Source: Candidatus Bathyarchaeota archaeon
GTDB lineage: Archaea; Thermoproteota; Bathyarchaeia; TCS64
Length of the DNA stretch: 64,000 nt
Reading direction: 5' to 3'
NCBI GenBank assembly: GCA_026014875.1
Contig: JAOZHO010000027.1
Coordinates: 88,106-152,105 of the forward strand
The notes beneath the pieces are model-generated. The model was not told the origin of the DNA, ran no database searches, and worked only from the letters and a program-made list of their open reading frames with translations. Of this stretch, positions 37,649 through 47,705 are shown piece by piece. Made by a program: the position numbers and the translations under genes. Each line of letters starts with the position of its first letter. Positions within the stretch are counted from its first letter, which is position 1.

Positions 37649-38167
37649 ATGTATTCGGCCCCCATAGGTACATGGAAAGAGTTCCGTTTCAGAACCATCA
37701 TCACTAAACTGTTATTAATAGAGGAAACTTTACCATCTTGGCCGGATTTCATAGTCACGGGCTCCGGAGGTTCCCGATTGGAGAAAAAAGTCAGATTGAC
37801 CCCCCAGATGATAGCCAGGCTATTTGGCGTACCAGTGGGCGAGGGGCCCGAGCGGGGAGAGTCGATAGAGGATTCCGGAGACGGGACCAGAGGCGTAGGG
37901 CATCCAGTCGGAGACCCTCCAGCAGAGCTTGAGGAGCGGACCAGGGAGAAGGGGTCAAAGATGATGCCCTCCGTCACAATCGGGTTGGCGGTGATAGGGA
38001 TGATGATGGTGGGCGTGGGCGCTCTCCTGATCCTGCCCATAAGCTTGTCCCTGGAGCACGCACGCATAATTTGGGGCCTCGGGTTCTTCGCGGTCGGGGT
38101 ATCGGTGATATTCAGCGTTGCAACGAGATCCCGTTCATCAGACGAGGGAACGCAGCACTCGATCTAA
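37649..38167 (+). CDS. Hypothetical membrane protein
   Basis: C-terminal two TM segments SVTIGLAVIGMMMVGVGALLILPISL and IIWGLGFFAVGVSVIFSV. Confidence 0.5.
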   Translation: MYSAPIGTWKEFRFRTIITKLLLIEETLPSWPDFIVTGSGGSRLEKKVRLTPQMIARLFGVPVGEGPERGESIEDSGDGTRGVGHPVGDPPAELEERTREKGSKMMPSVTIGLAVIGMMMVGVGALLILPISLSLEHARIIWGLGFFAVGVSVIFSVATRSRSSDEGTQHSI

Positions 38168-38506
38168 GCATGCGAGCCCCCGGAGCACCTTCAGGGTCCC
38201 CGGCTCCTGTGTTACCCTGCGACCTTGGGGATATTATCGGTGCATGTAACAGCTTATATCTCGACGCGGGGTTGTATGGGGTGGCGGTGGGAGAGCCTTA
38301 GATCAACGAATCTATCCTGAATCCGCACTCGCCACCTACCGGGAGTGCGCATAGCACCCCATTTTTCTCAACTGTCGCGTCTCGCCAGTCGATGAACCGT
38401 TTCAGCGCCTCCTTGAATAGCTTGAGCTTCGAGGGCGTCGTCGTTGAGGGGCTCGAACAATTGTTATAACTAAGTGTAACTTGGTTTGATCGGGGTAGGT
38501 TCTGCA

Positions 38507-38908
38507 ATGTATTGTCCCAAGTGCGGTTCCGAGAATCGGGACGATGCGAGATTCTGCGCCGGCTGCGGGGCCGCTCTGGAGGGGGCGTATGATGACCGAA
38601 GACCCGTCACAAGGGATCGGTCTGATCAGATGTGCTTCGGGCCCTCCGGTGGGGCTCTCCCGGGTCTGGTGATAGGGGCCATCATCATAATCGTGGGTGT
38701 GACCTCTGTCTTCGGGCGGGACTTTGGCGAGATGATGGGGATGTGGGGTGAGAGCTTCGGCGAGGGCATGGGCGAATGGGGGATGGGCGTCGGCAGGTTC
38801 TTCGCCGAGTGGGGGACGAGCTGGGGGAGTACGATCGGTGCCTATGTTTCGATCATCGTCGGTCTTGCCATCGTGTACTTTGTTTTGTATGGGCGTGGCA
38901 GGCGGTAG
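38507..38908 (+). CDS. Zinc-ribbon membrane protein
   Basis: MYCPKCGSENRDDARFCAGCGAAL plus two TM segments. Confidence 0.75.
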   Translation: MYCPKCGSENRDDARFCAGCGAALEGAYDDRRPVTRDRSDQMCFGPSGGALPGLVIGAIIIIVGVTSVFGRDFGEMMGMWGESFGEGMGEWGMGVGRFFAEWGTSWGSTIGAYVSIIVGLAIVYFVLYGRGRR

Positions 38909-39025
38909 GGCCTAGGGCCAGCGCGCGTTTATCCAGACACGTCAACCGTTCGGTGACTTTTGGTTCTTGAGCCACACATTTCCTGATCGTAGCTCTTTGG
39001 GTATTTCGTCACCAAATTTTATCTT

Positions 39026-39349
39026 ATGGAATTCGGAGCTGCAGGGCTGGCCCAAGTACTGGTACGCGAAAAGAAGGCTTTGCTCATTTCTAAGGAGAAG
39101 AGGCACTTTAAACAAAACGAGAGATTTCTAGGTATGACGGGGATAACCATTCAAGAGAAGTCATTTCACAACATGATCGATTTCAACAAACATGAGCTGC
39201 TGAAAATCCTTAAATCTAAAGATCAGCATGCTGCGATCAGCAAACTCCCTAAAAGCATCAGAAAAACTTTGAAAAAATATGGAATCATCACAGATAGATG
39301 GCACAATAGCGAAATTACGTTAAAAACCCTTGACTACCTAGTCGGATGA
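39026..39349 (+). CDS. Hypothetical protein
   Basis: 107-aa Lys-rich ORF in intergenic-like region. Confidence 0.4.
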   Translation: MEFGAAGLAQVLVREKKALLISKEKRHFKQNERFLGMTGITIQEKSFHNMIDFNKHELLKILKSKDQHAAISKLPKSIRKTLKKYGIITDRWHNSEITLKTLDYLVG

Positions 39350-39494
39350 CAATCAAACGACACTTTTTACTTGCGCGCAGTTCAACTCATCGATATTATC
39401 TCTAAAAAAATAATCGACTGTTTTGATAATAAAATTGCGCGCGCGGCGCATACGGTAATGTTAAAAGACGGCTATAAGATGTGTTAGGAACATC

Positions 39495-40670
39495 TTGCCC
39501 TTGCTTAGCACTCTCCGAAAGCCTGCTTTCTTAAAAATCTATACCCTTCCGTTACTACAAGTTGCCATAGGTTCTATGAGTAACTCGGTTTCCATTCTAT
39601 TCGCCTTAGATCTCGGAGCCAACATCTTCCAAATCAACTTAATAAATACGGTACGGAGCACAATGAGTATCTTACTTCTGATCCCTTTTGGCATCCTCTC
39701 CGATCGATATGGACGAAAACCAATGATCATCTATCCGAGAGCCATAATGCTCCTTGGAACCATAATACGTGCATTTGCGACACATCCGAACCACCTCATC
39801 ATTGCTTCGTTGGTCGGTGGATTTGCAGGAGGAAGCTACTTTCCCGTCCTCCTCTCAATGATTGCTGACATCTCTACTGCAGAAGAAAGACAAGAAAGCA
39901 TCAGCACCCTATTTTTGTTCTCAAGTATAGGTATGGTGATTGGCCCCTCAATTTCCGCTTTCCTCTTACTACTCCCTCAGATTAATTTGCGGAGCATGTA
40001 CCAAATAACGGCAATCGGAGAAATCGGCGTATTGATCTACATGGTCATAATAATTGGAGAAACGAAACCACAGGTTGGGATCCGTGATAAAATTAAGCCC
40101 CTACCCCAAATCAAACATTTGATAAGTCAACCAAAATTCCAAGGGCTGCTCATCGTAGTATTCCTCTATAACTTCTATCACTCGATATTCCGAACCTATA
40201 CTCCAATATATGGTAGAGTGAACCTGAACCTTACGAATGCTGAGATCGTATCATTTGATACATATCGGAACCTTGGCGTGCTGCTCATTCGCTTTTCAAC
40301 CGCCACCTTCCTTACACGAGTCCCGATCAATCCATTCCTGCTAACAGTACTCGCATTAGGTGGATTAACCGGTTTCCTAACACCCTTCGCCACTAACTAT
40401 GCGTCAATAGTGCCGATTCTTTTCCTAATAGGAATCAGCTTTGGCGCATATAGAATTCTTAGCACCATTCTTGCTGCGAATAATTCAGTACCTGAAAATC
40501 GAGGCGTAGCTAATAGCCTGCTTGACTTCAGTGGATCAGCCGGCAACTTAACAAACATATTTACTACATCAATAGCTGAAAATTTCGGGATCGTTCCAGT
40601 CTTCATCTTGGGAAGTCTCACTTGCTTTAGCGCGATCATCCCGACGCTCTGGCGAAAAATAGGAAGATAA
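39495..40670 (+). CDS. MFS transporter
   Basis: Multi-TM; PFGILSDRYGRKPMIIYPRAIMLLGTIIRA; GGFAGGSYFPVLLSMIADISTAEERQESIS. Confidence 0.85.
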   Translation: MPLLSTLRKPAFLKIYTLPLLQVAIGSMSNSVSILFALDLGANIFQINLINTVRSTMSILLLIPFGILSDRYGRKPMIIYPRAIMLLGTIIRAFATHPNHLIIASLVGGFAGGSYFPVLLSMIADISTAEERQESISTLFLFSSIGMVIGPSISAFLLLLPQINLRSMYQITAIGEIGVLIYMVIIIGETKPQVGIRDKIKPLPQIKHLISQPKFQGLLIVVFLYNFYHSIFRTYTPIYGRVNLNLTNAEIVSFDTYRNLGVLLIRFSTATFLTRVPINPFLLTVLALGGLTGFLTPFATNYASIVPILFLIGISFGAYRILSTILAANNSVPENRGVANSLLDFSGSAGNLTNIFTTSIAENFGIVPVFILGSLTCFSAIIPTLWRKIGR

Positions 40671-40877
40671 GTCGTTTCGTCCGCGCGTGTCGGCAGGGGT
40701 TGATCCAACGTCTTCTCTTAGCCGTATTCTTGATTTGAATGGGGCGAGAGCGATGCACGCGTGTGGGTGCATAGAGTGTGTATGTGTAGGTAGGGAGGGA
40801 AGGGAGATGGAAGAAAGATTGAAAGTAGATATGGGTTTGGGGGTGAATAGTATCCCCTTCGAGATGGACCGAGGGGG

Positions 40878-41597
40878 TTAGAGCACCCTCTTTTTCGGTC
40901 TGGGCTTGGGATACATGAGCTTGCTATGGCTTAGCCCCAGACGGACCAGGCTTTCAGCAGTCTTCAGGGCGGCCCGGATGGGCTCCACCAGAGGGGCTTT
41001 GACCCTTTCCGCCGCCTTTTCATAGTACTCCACCATGAAGCCGCACATCTGGATCACCACCTGGGCTCCATCCTCCTTGACGGCCCTGTTGGCCTCCTCC
41101 ACCACGAGGTCTATGACCTTCTCCGGGTGCTTCGAGACCTCTGAGACGGGCACATCGATGGAGCGTACCGAGGCAAGGCGGTCAGCGTATCCGTAAACGT
41201 AGACCTGACGTTCCTTCCTGGGCTTCATGCACTTGGCGGGGGTGATTATCGAAAACTTGTGTCCGAGCATTGATGCAACCTGGAGTGAGGACTCCATGGG
41301 CCCTATGACGGGGATATCCAGATATTCTCTGATGCCGGGCACGAAGGGGTCGCCCGTGTCCCCGATTACAACCGCGTCGAAGCCCTCGCCGGCAGCCTCC
41401 ACGATGGCCCTGACGACCTCGCTCCCACCAGCGTAGTCGTCGAAGTCCCCCTCGGAGTTCTCGGAGCCCCTCCTCAAGCCCCTGCCGACCAGCGTAGTAT
41501 CCTCCCCGAGGAGCCCGGGAACCCAGCTCCACCCGTCAATCCGCTCTTGAACCGAACCCGGCTCACGGAGGCCGGGAGATAGGTAAAGAATCTTCAT
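40878..41597 (-). CDS. Asp/Glu/hydantoin racemase family protein
   Basis: DAVVIGDTGDPFVPGIREYLDIPVIGPMESSLQVASMLGHKFSIITPA; QVVIQMCGFM. Confidence 0.8.
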   Translation of the reverse strand: MKILYLSPGLREPGSVQERIDGWSWVPGLLGEDTTLVGRGLRRGSENSEGDFDDYAGGSEVVRAIVEAAGEGFDAVVIGDTGDPFVPGIREYLDIPVIGPMESSLQVASMLGHKFSIITPAKCMKPRKERQVYVYGYADRLASVRSIDVPVSEVSKHPEKVIDLVVEEANRAVKEDGAQVVIQMCGFMVEYYEKAAERVKAPLVEPIRAALKTAESLVRLGLSHSKLMYPKPRPKKRVL

Positions 41598-41794
41598 GCT
41601 CACAGCTATGGGCTTCAATTTAATAAATTGAGCCGCCCCCCTCCCACAAGTACGGGTGGAGCTAGGCGAGGATGACCCCGCGCACAGCTCCGCCCAATGC
41701 CCTGGCATCAAGCAGGGAATCCCCATTAATGTGAGGGTGCGCAGGCGACTCTCTGAGCCGAATTTATTGGGATAACATTCATACCCTGCTCACT

Positions 41795-41910
41795 AGTAGA
41801 GGGGTCGAGTCTTCCCCACTACCTTCAAGAACCGCGACCTGTACTTTTCGGAGCCGCCGATCGCCTCATGGATATCATCGTACTCTCGCTTCAGGCCATC
41901 AGTCGATGCA
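41795..41910 (-). pseudogene. C-terminal fragment of a dus gene
   Basis: Reverse strand STDGLKREYDDIHEAIGGSEKYRSRFLKVVGKTRPLY*; near-identical to the C-terminus of Dus at 48824..49762. Confidence 0.85.
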
Positions 41911-42104
41911 TTGTTTAAGCTCCTTCGTGAGCCTGCGGATCTGTTCCATGGTGAGCATCACCTAGTAGAATAGGTCTTTCCTAGAGTTGATGCCCTGAGC
42001 GATGAAGAAAGCCACATGTGCGTAATCACAGTGGCCGAAATCGTTCCTATCAGTCCTAGCGATCACGAAAAAACACTGGAAAAAAAGGGGGAAAGGTGTG
42101 GCCG

Positions 42105-42380
42105 TCACTTGGTCCGCTTTGTTATCTTACGGATTTTTCTTCCCTTGAAGTTCACGCCTCCGACGAGCGCCACTGAAGGCAGGCTCCTCACGTTCTCGGC
42201 CAGCGAACGGTCCAAGACTCCTATCACCACAGATCTATCCTTGAGCAAGGCCTCGACCCGCCCACCGTGGACCTGCACGTAGTTGATCACCCTGTCCGTG
42301 TCCCTCCGGGTGGCGCCGTCTCTCAGCCGGATCAGGAACGTTTCCACGGCCATCCTTAGCCTCTCGCTGACTCGACCCAT
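42105..42380 (-). CDS. Hypothetical small protein, possibly peptidase-inhibitor I9-like
   Basis: RDTDRVINYVQVHGGRVEALLKDRSVVIGVLDRSLAENVRSLPSVALVGGVNF; overlaps the PASTA gene end. Confidence 0.55.
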   Translation of the reverse strand: MGRVSERLRMAVETFLIRLRDGATRRDTDRVINYVQVHGGRVEALLKDRSVVIGVLDRSLAENVRSLPSVALVGGVNFKGRKIRKITKRTK

Positions 42381-44008
42381 CTCTTTATCTTGTCTTCCGA
42401 CAGCACGTACCCCTCGGGAAGCTCGATGTCGCCTTTCTCGATCGATGCGGCTATCTCGCCGTGCAGCTTCTCCGGCTCCGCTTCAGCGAGAGTCCTCCGG
42501 TTATAGACACCGCTCCAGACCAACGCGTCTATCGACTCCGAATCCACGGTGTCAATCAAAGTCTCGGAGGCGACTACCCTCCGTACATCCGTGAGGATCC
42601 TCTCCGCGGTCTCTCCCCCGAGGGCCCTGCGAAGGCTCGCCAGGGGCGCGTCGACGAGCTCGGTAACATCGCCGATGTTTATCCTTCTCAGCCTCGCCCC
42701 GAGCCTCGGGCCGATGCCGGTGACGCTCTCGATCCTTCTCGTAGCGTGCACAACGTCGACGGCCGTCCCGGTCGCTACGTCTCGTCCCGGCTCTGGGGTT
42801 TGATCGATGACTGTGCCTTCCTCTTTCGTGCTCGGTCTAACTGTTCTCCTGCCCCGGCTCAGCCCAGCTTCTCTCAACAGCTGCTCCGCCTCGTTCCCCG
42901 CCTTCCCGGTCAGGTCGGGGACCCTGACCGTCCGCGGTTTTGAGATGGTGACATCTACTGGGGTGCCGGCAGGCACTACCAGGTTGGGTTTAGGGTCCTG
43001 CCTTAGGACTATCCCGGGGCTCTGCCTGCTCACGCTGTACGACATAACCCCCAAGACCAGCCCCGACCCCGCCAGAGTCTTCTCCACCTCCGACTCCGGT
43101 CTGCCGATGAGATCGGGGGTCGCCACCTCCTCGGGCTTCGCTATCACCAGATCGACGGGGGAGCCCTTCTCTATCAAAGCTTCAGGCTCTGGGTTCTGAC
43201 CGATCACCGTGCCTGGTTTCGAGCGACTCTGCTTCTCGGATATCTGCCCTTTCACAAGGCCCACGCTGAGGATGGCGGAAGTAGCGGTGTCGAGGTCGAG
43301 GCCGATCAGGTTGGGCGTCTTCGTCGACGCAACTCTCGAGACGATCAGGTCGACTTTCGTGCCCGCTGGCGCCCTAGCGTACGCCTCAGGGCTCTGACCG
43401 ACAACCAAGCCCGGCCTAGTGAGGGACGTTATCTCCTTCACATCTCCTACCGAGAGGCCCGCCGCTTTGATAAGCTCCTCTGCCAGCTCTTTCTCCACGC
43501 CGATGAGGTTGGGCACCTCCACCCTGTCGTCGGGCTCAGCCGGGATCACGGGGATGGGCCTAAGGTTGAAGGACAGCACGCTGAGGCTCTCGATCGTCGG
43601 CTTCTCGCCGATCCTGGGGAGCTGGAAAGTTATCTCTCCTTCGTCGTCCACTCCCACGTTTGCCTTGAGCTGGACGTCGAGGTTGCTTATGGTGTAACCC
43701 ACCCGTTGGCCCGGTGCCTTCAGTCCCTCCTGCATCTTTTCGATGCTCTTCTGGAAGACATGTATCAATGTGTCTGATTTCAAGCTGGGCCTCTCCAGCT
43801 GAATCTGGTCGAGCCGCTGCTTCAGCTCCTGGTTCTCCCCGAGCAGCTTCGTCACTTCGAATTGGAGCGCCGTGCTTCTTTGTGTGAGCGACTTTATGGA
43901 TTCTCTCGTCCCCGCAATCTCTAACCTGAGAGAAGCTATGCTCTGGTCTCTTACCTTGATGTCTTCTCTAAGTTTTTCTACATCAATATCGACTGTGCGT
44001 CTTGACAT
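42356..44008 (-). CDS. Four-PASTA-domain protein with N-terminal coiled coil/beta domain and C-terminal HhH
   Basis: Four PASTA-like repeats (VPNLIGVEKELAEELIKAAGL...VGQSPEAYARAPAGTKVDLIVS; TPNLIGLDLDTA...; TPDLIGRPESEV...; VPDLTGKAGNEA...), then SVTGIGPRLGARLRRINIGDVTELVDA. Confidence 0.85.
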   Translation of the reverse strand: MSRRTVDIDVEKLREDIKVRDQSIASLRLEIAGTRESIKSLTQRSTALQFEVTKLLGENQELKQRLDQIQLERPSLKSDTLIHVFQKSIEKMQEGLKAPGQRVGYTISNLDVQLKANVGVDDEGEITFQLPRIGEKPTIESLSVLSFNLRPIPVIPAEPDDRVEVPNLIGVEKELAEELIKAAGLSVGDVKEITSLTRPGLVVGQSPEAYARAPAGTKVDLIVSRVASTKTPNLIGLDLDTATSAILSVGLVKGQISEKQSRSKPGTVIGQNPEPEALIEKGSPVDLVIAKPEEVATPDLIGRPESEVEKTLAGSGLVLGVMSYSVSRQSPGIVLRQDPKPNLVVPAGTPVDVTISKPRTVRVPDLTGKAGNEAEQLLREAGLSRGRRTVRPSTKEEGTVIDQTPEPGRDVATGTAVDVVHATRRIESVTGIGPRLGARLRRINIGDVTELVDAPLASLRRALGGETAERILTDVRRVVASETLIDTVDSESIDALVWSGVYNRRTLAEAEPEKLHGEIAASIEKGDIELPEGYVLSEDKIKRWVESARG

Positions 44009-44048
44009 CGCTCATCCTCTCTCTTTAAACAAAATGGATGGAGACATG

Positions 44049-44435
44049 TTAGGTCTCCACTGAGGAGGGGGGAGGAATAGAGACAATCTTCACCTTGATC
44101 TGGCTCGAGCCTTCAACATCGTAGTCATACTTCTTGGCGTAGGATGCGTCGAGGGTCGCCCCGAATATCTGGGGCACAGAGATCTGTGTATCCAAGTCGA
44201 TCTCCTCATGCATAGATAACGAAATCTTGAGATCTAGATCTATCTCGGGCATGTGATACCAGGTGGATCTCAGGTCGTACTGGCTCAGGATTTGGTCGTT
44301 CTCGATGAAGATCTGGGTGTCGGCCGAGTTTCTGTCCAGCTCGCGCTGAGCCTCAGCCACGGATCTCCCCACGTGCACCAGCACATCGCCCAGCGGCTTG
44401 ATCAGGGCTTCTGAGACTATTTTTCCTTCTGGCAT
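44049..44435 (-). CDS. Hypothetical protein, DUF2589-like architecture
   Basis: ATLDASYAKKYDYDVEGSSQIKVKIVSIPPP resembles upstream neighbour. Confidence 0.55.
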   Translation of the reverse strand: MPEGKIVSEALIKPLGDVLVHVGRSVAEAQRELDRNSADTQIFIENDQILSQYDLRSTWYHMPEIDLDLKISLSMHEEIDLDTQISVPQIFGATLDASYAKKYDYDVEGSSQIKVKIVSIPPPSSVET

Positions 44436-44475
44436 GTCTCCTCACTCCTCAGTTTCTGGTTGTTCAGGTTCCGGC

Positions 44476-45093
44476 TTACGGTGATGGCGCCTTCACCGTT
44501 ATCTTGGGTATCGCTCTTGGGGGCGGGGGGACGGGTCTCAGGGTTGTCCTGAGCAGGCTGCTTCCTTCCGCTTTGAAGCTGTATTTGCTGGAATACTTGG
44601 CGTTGAAGGTCGAAGCGAACGCCACCGTGGTCGTGGTTTTTGCGTTAATCGACGCTTTTCCAAAGAGCAGACTTGACCACCAAGGAGTTCTGTACTTGCC
44701 TTCGATCATGGTCTTGTTTTTCACTTCGAATTTAGTTTGGAAACTCGTCTCGAAGGCTCTTTCGTATCTTATCGTTATTGCGATTCTTACCTCGATGATG
44801 GACTCTGTGAATTCGTAGAACCTGGGCTCCATCCCATACGCGAGGAGCGAGATGGGGTTCGAGTTCCACACCAGGTTGCTGCTAGTCACGTTTCCATCGT
44901 CGTCCACTGTCTCCTCTATGGCCATCACAACGGTGTCCGCATCCAGTTCGGTCTCAGCAAGCGCTTGTGCTACCTGGATCGAGTTCATGTCTAGGGCTAG
45001 TTGTCCGTCTGCTATTGCCAAAGATAGGCTCCGCACCATATCCGCGAAGGGCACGTTCAGTAGTTCCTGTCCAACGCTCATACTAACTGACAT
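44476..45093 (-). CDS. Hypothetical protein, DUF2589-like beta-rich
   Basis: LLNVPFADMVRSLSLAIADGQLALDMNSIQVAQALAE; ASTFNAKYSSKYSFKAEGSSLLRTTLRPVPPPP. Confidence 0.6.
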   Translation of the reverse strand: MSVSMSVGQELLNVPFADMVRSLSLAIADGQLALDMNSIQVAQALAETELDADTVVMAIEETVDDDGNVTSSNLVWNSNPISLLAYGMEPRFYEFTESIIEVRIAITIRYERAFETSFQTKFEVKNKTMIEGKYRTPWWSSLLFGKASINAKTTTTVAFASTFNAKYSSKYSFKAEGSSLLRTTLRPVPPPPRAIPKITVKAPSP

Positions 45094-45291
45094 TCTTTCA
45101 ACTCCACATAATGCGAGAGATCATCTCAGCCTAAGATTATAAACATTTATCTTCAGCGCAATCTTAATGCACGCGCGTCAATTATCTTTTTTTAGTCTAG
45201 CCAAAATATATATGATGACTCCGGATTAATTCAGTCAAGCACGCATATGAGGGAGTGAAGCAATACGAGTGGCGGTAAACACCTGGGTTTC

Positions 45292-45801
45292 TTGAGGCAT
45301 CTGGGTCAGTTCCGCTTCAAATTAATGCTGGACAGGAACGCCTCCAAAATGCTCTCAGAAGCGGGGATTGGCGAGGGCCAGAGCGTCCTTGACTTCGGAT
45401 GCGGGTCAGGAACATACTCCATTCCAGCCGCTGAACTAGTGGGAAAGAATGGTAGGGTTCACTCATTAGACGTGAGCCAAGGAGCCTTAGAGAAATTATC
45501 GAATAAGGCCGAGAAGGAGGGACTGGATAACATAGTCACATTACTCTCGTCAGGGAATGTTGACATCCCAATCGATAATGAAACGCTAAACCATGTGCTC
45601 CTGATCGATGTGCTCCAAGAGATATCCGACAAGGAAACCCTCCTGGAAGAGATCCATCGAATCCTCAAGCCCGATGGTCAGATGACGGTCTATCCCATGC
45701 ATATAGACGCCGAAGAGGTCATCCGGATGGCATCCAAAACGAAGCTAAGACTGAAGGGAAGAAAATTCCAAGATCGAATACTGGTATTCGAGAAATCGTG
45801 A
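45292..45801 (+). CDS. Class I SAM methyltransferase
   Basis: QSVLDFGCGSGTYSIPAAELVGKNGRVHSLDVS. Confidence 0.85.
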   Translation: MRHLGQFRFKLMLDRNASKMLSEAGIGEGQSVLDFGCGSGTYSIPAAELVGKNGRVHSLDVSQGALEKLSNKAEKEGLDNIVTLLSSGNVDIPIDNETLNHVLLIDVLQEISDKETLLEEIHRILKPDGQMTVYPMHIDAEEVIRMASKTKLRLKGRKFQDRILVFEKS

Positions 45802-45832
45802 AACGATGATCTTTTCGTGGAATCGATGAAAA

Positions 45833-46573
45833 ATGGGCATGAAACTGAGGCTCACGCCGATTCTGAAAATGTTGGCCGTGACAGTCACGGTAATGATATC
45901 AATTTATTGCATAAACGCCGTGCTGCTGGATCTTCCGAACTATGAAACACTGAGGAGGGAGTCTTCCTGGATATTCGCCGACCTCGTTCATGTCCCCCAA
46001 TTCCTGATACCCTTCCTCATAATCCTCTACACCTCAAAAGGAAGACCGGGCCACTATGGATTCAATCTCAGAGAGGACCCGCCCGAGTTCAGTCATAGAC
46101 GGATGCTGCTAATCGGATTATGCTCCGGGCTCTTCATGTCAATAAAATATGTCATCCAGATAGTCAACGGTTCACCAGTGGGTGTTCCCCAACCTGTAAC
46201 CCCGATCAACATCCTTGGCTATATGACATTTCAATGGATAATCGTGGGCCTCTCTGAGGAGACAATGTTCAGGGGATTGATCCAGACATACCTCATGGAG
46301 AACCTTGAAGGGGAAATCAAATTAGCCGGACACGAATTTCACATAGGAACGGTGATCGCAGCCCTCTTTTGGGGAGGCTTTCACATCATCAATGCGCTTA
46401 ACATGCCCCTGAGCTCTGCGGTGTTCACAGTCGTGATCACGACCCCCATCGGTCTGCTGATGGGATATGCGTATCAGAGAACGGGCAGTCTTTTGACCAC
46501 GACATTGGTGCACAATATGCTTTTTGGAGTGCCTCTTACGATCGGGTACATTCTCCATTTCATGGGATTTTAA
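45833..46573 (+). CDS. CPBP-family intramembrane protease
   Basis: GLSEETMFRGLIQTYL; AALFWGGFHIINAL; TTLVHNMLFG. Confidence 0.85.
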   Translation: MGMKLRLTPILKMLAVTVTVMISIYCINAVLLDLPNYETLRRESSWIFADLVHVPQFLIPFLIILYTSKGRPGHYGFNLREDPPEFSHRRMLLIGLCSGLFMSIKYVIQIVNGSPVGVPQPVTPINILGYMTFQWIIVGLSEETMFRGLIQTYLMENLEGEIKLAGHEFHIGTVIAALFWGGFHIINALNMPLSSAVFTVVITTPIGLLMGYAYQRTGSLLTTTLVHNMLFGVPLTIGYILHFMGF

Positions 46574-46751
46574 TCTAGGATGAACATTCACGGAAACAGC
46601 GTCATCTTCATCTTGACAAATACCTTTCCCACTTTCCTGAGGAATCCCTTCAGGGGATTCATTCCCGATACTCAGCGCGCGCATATGGGCCCCCAACTGT
46701 CAGATGAACATGATTTATAAATCGAAAAGTCGAACGTCTTTCTGGATAACA

Positions 46752-47327
46752 ATGGCCAGTCTAAAGGGAAGCGAGACCGAAAAGAACTTGCTCAAATCAT
46801 TCGCGGGAGAGAGTCAGGCACGTAACAGGTATACTTTCTTCGCCAGCGTCGCCAGGAAGGAGGGCTATGTTCAGATACAGCGCATCTTCGAGGAGACAGC
46901 GGCAAACGAGAAGGAGCACGCCGAGGTCTTCTTCAAGCATCTCGAAGGGGGAGAAGTAGAGATCACTGCAGCCTACCCCGCCGGAAAGATCGGGACCACC
47001 GAAGAGAACCTCCTCGCGGCCGCCGAGGGGGAGCTCATGGAGTGGGGGACACTCTACCCTGACTTCGCGAAGGTGGCCCGTGAGGAGGGTTTCCTTGACG
47101 TCGAAGAGAGCTTCACGGAGATCGCCGAGGTCGAGGAGGAGCACGAGAAGCGCTACAGAAAGCTCCTTGAGAACGTCAAGAACAGCACCGTCTTCAAGCG
47201 GGACGAGAAAGTTGAATGGCACTGCCTGAACTGCGGATACATCCACCACGGCAAGGAGGCCCCCGAGATCTGCCCCGCCTGTGACCATCCGCAATCCTAC
47301 TACGAACTGCATATGCCCAACTACTAA
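46752..47327 (+). CDS. Rubrerythrin
   Basis: LLKSFAGESQARNRYTFFAS; EETAANEKEHAEVFFKHL; C-terminal CLNCGYIHHGKEAPEICPACDHPQ. Confidence 0.93.
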   Translation: MASLKGSETEKNLLKSFAGESQARNRYTFFASVARKEGYVQIQRIFEETAANEKEHAEVFFKHLEGGEVEITAAYPAGKIGTTEENLLAAAEGELMEWGTLYPDFAKVAREEGFLDVEESFTEIAEVEEEHEKRYRKLLENVKNSTVFKRDEKVEWHCLNCGYIHHGKEAPEICPACDHPQSYYELHMPNY

Positions 47328-47705
47328 CCAGAAATATCCTCTTTTCTTTTTTGCATGAGCCCAAGCGCGACGCATGCGTACGGGGGGTCAAATATTATCC
47401 CCTATCCACACTGGGGGCACGGCAGAGGTATGGGTACACGAGCGCGCTGGCTTGTCCCGAAATTCATCCCCAAAAAACCCCCATTAACCTAACAAGTGAA
47501 CCCATAGAACGCCCAATGCCACACTCCACCACTCCAAGCACACCATCTCAGAGGAAACATCGTTGACCATCTTGGTGGGGCGAAAAAGGAATTTCAACTG
47601 CGTCAGACAGCAGTCTTCTACAATGGACATGAGGAATTTGGCGCTAATGTAGCCGAAGGGCTAGGGTTAGATGTCGAAGAAGCGAAGCGACTTGCTCAAG
47701 GGTGA

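Noticed and set aside
41920-42075. Reverse-strand fragment FVIARTDRNDFGHCDYAHVAFFIAQGINSRKDLFY* beside the dus fragment
   Set aside because: Protein-like but no family recognised; too short to call.
47570-47705. Plus-strand frame AKKEFQLRQTAVFYNGHEEFGANVAEGLGLDVEEAKRLAQG*
   Set aside because: Looks like a gene remnant but no start codon and no confident family; searches needed.
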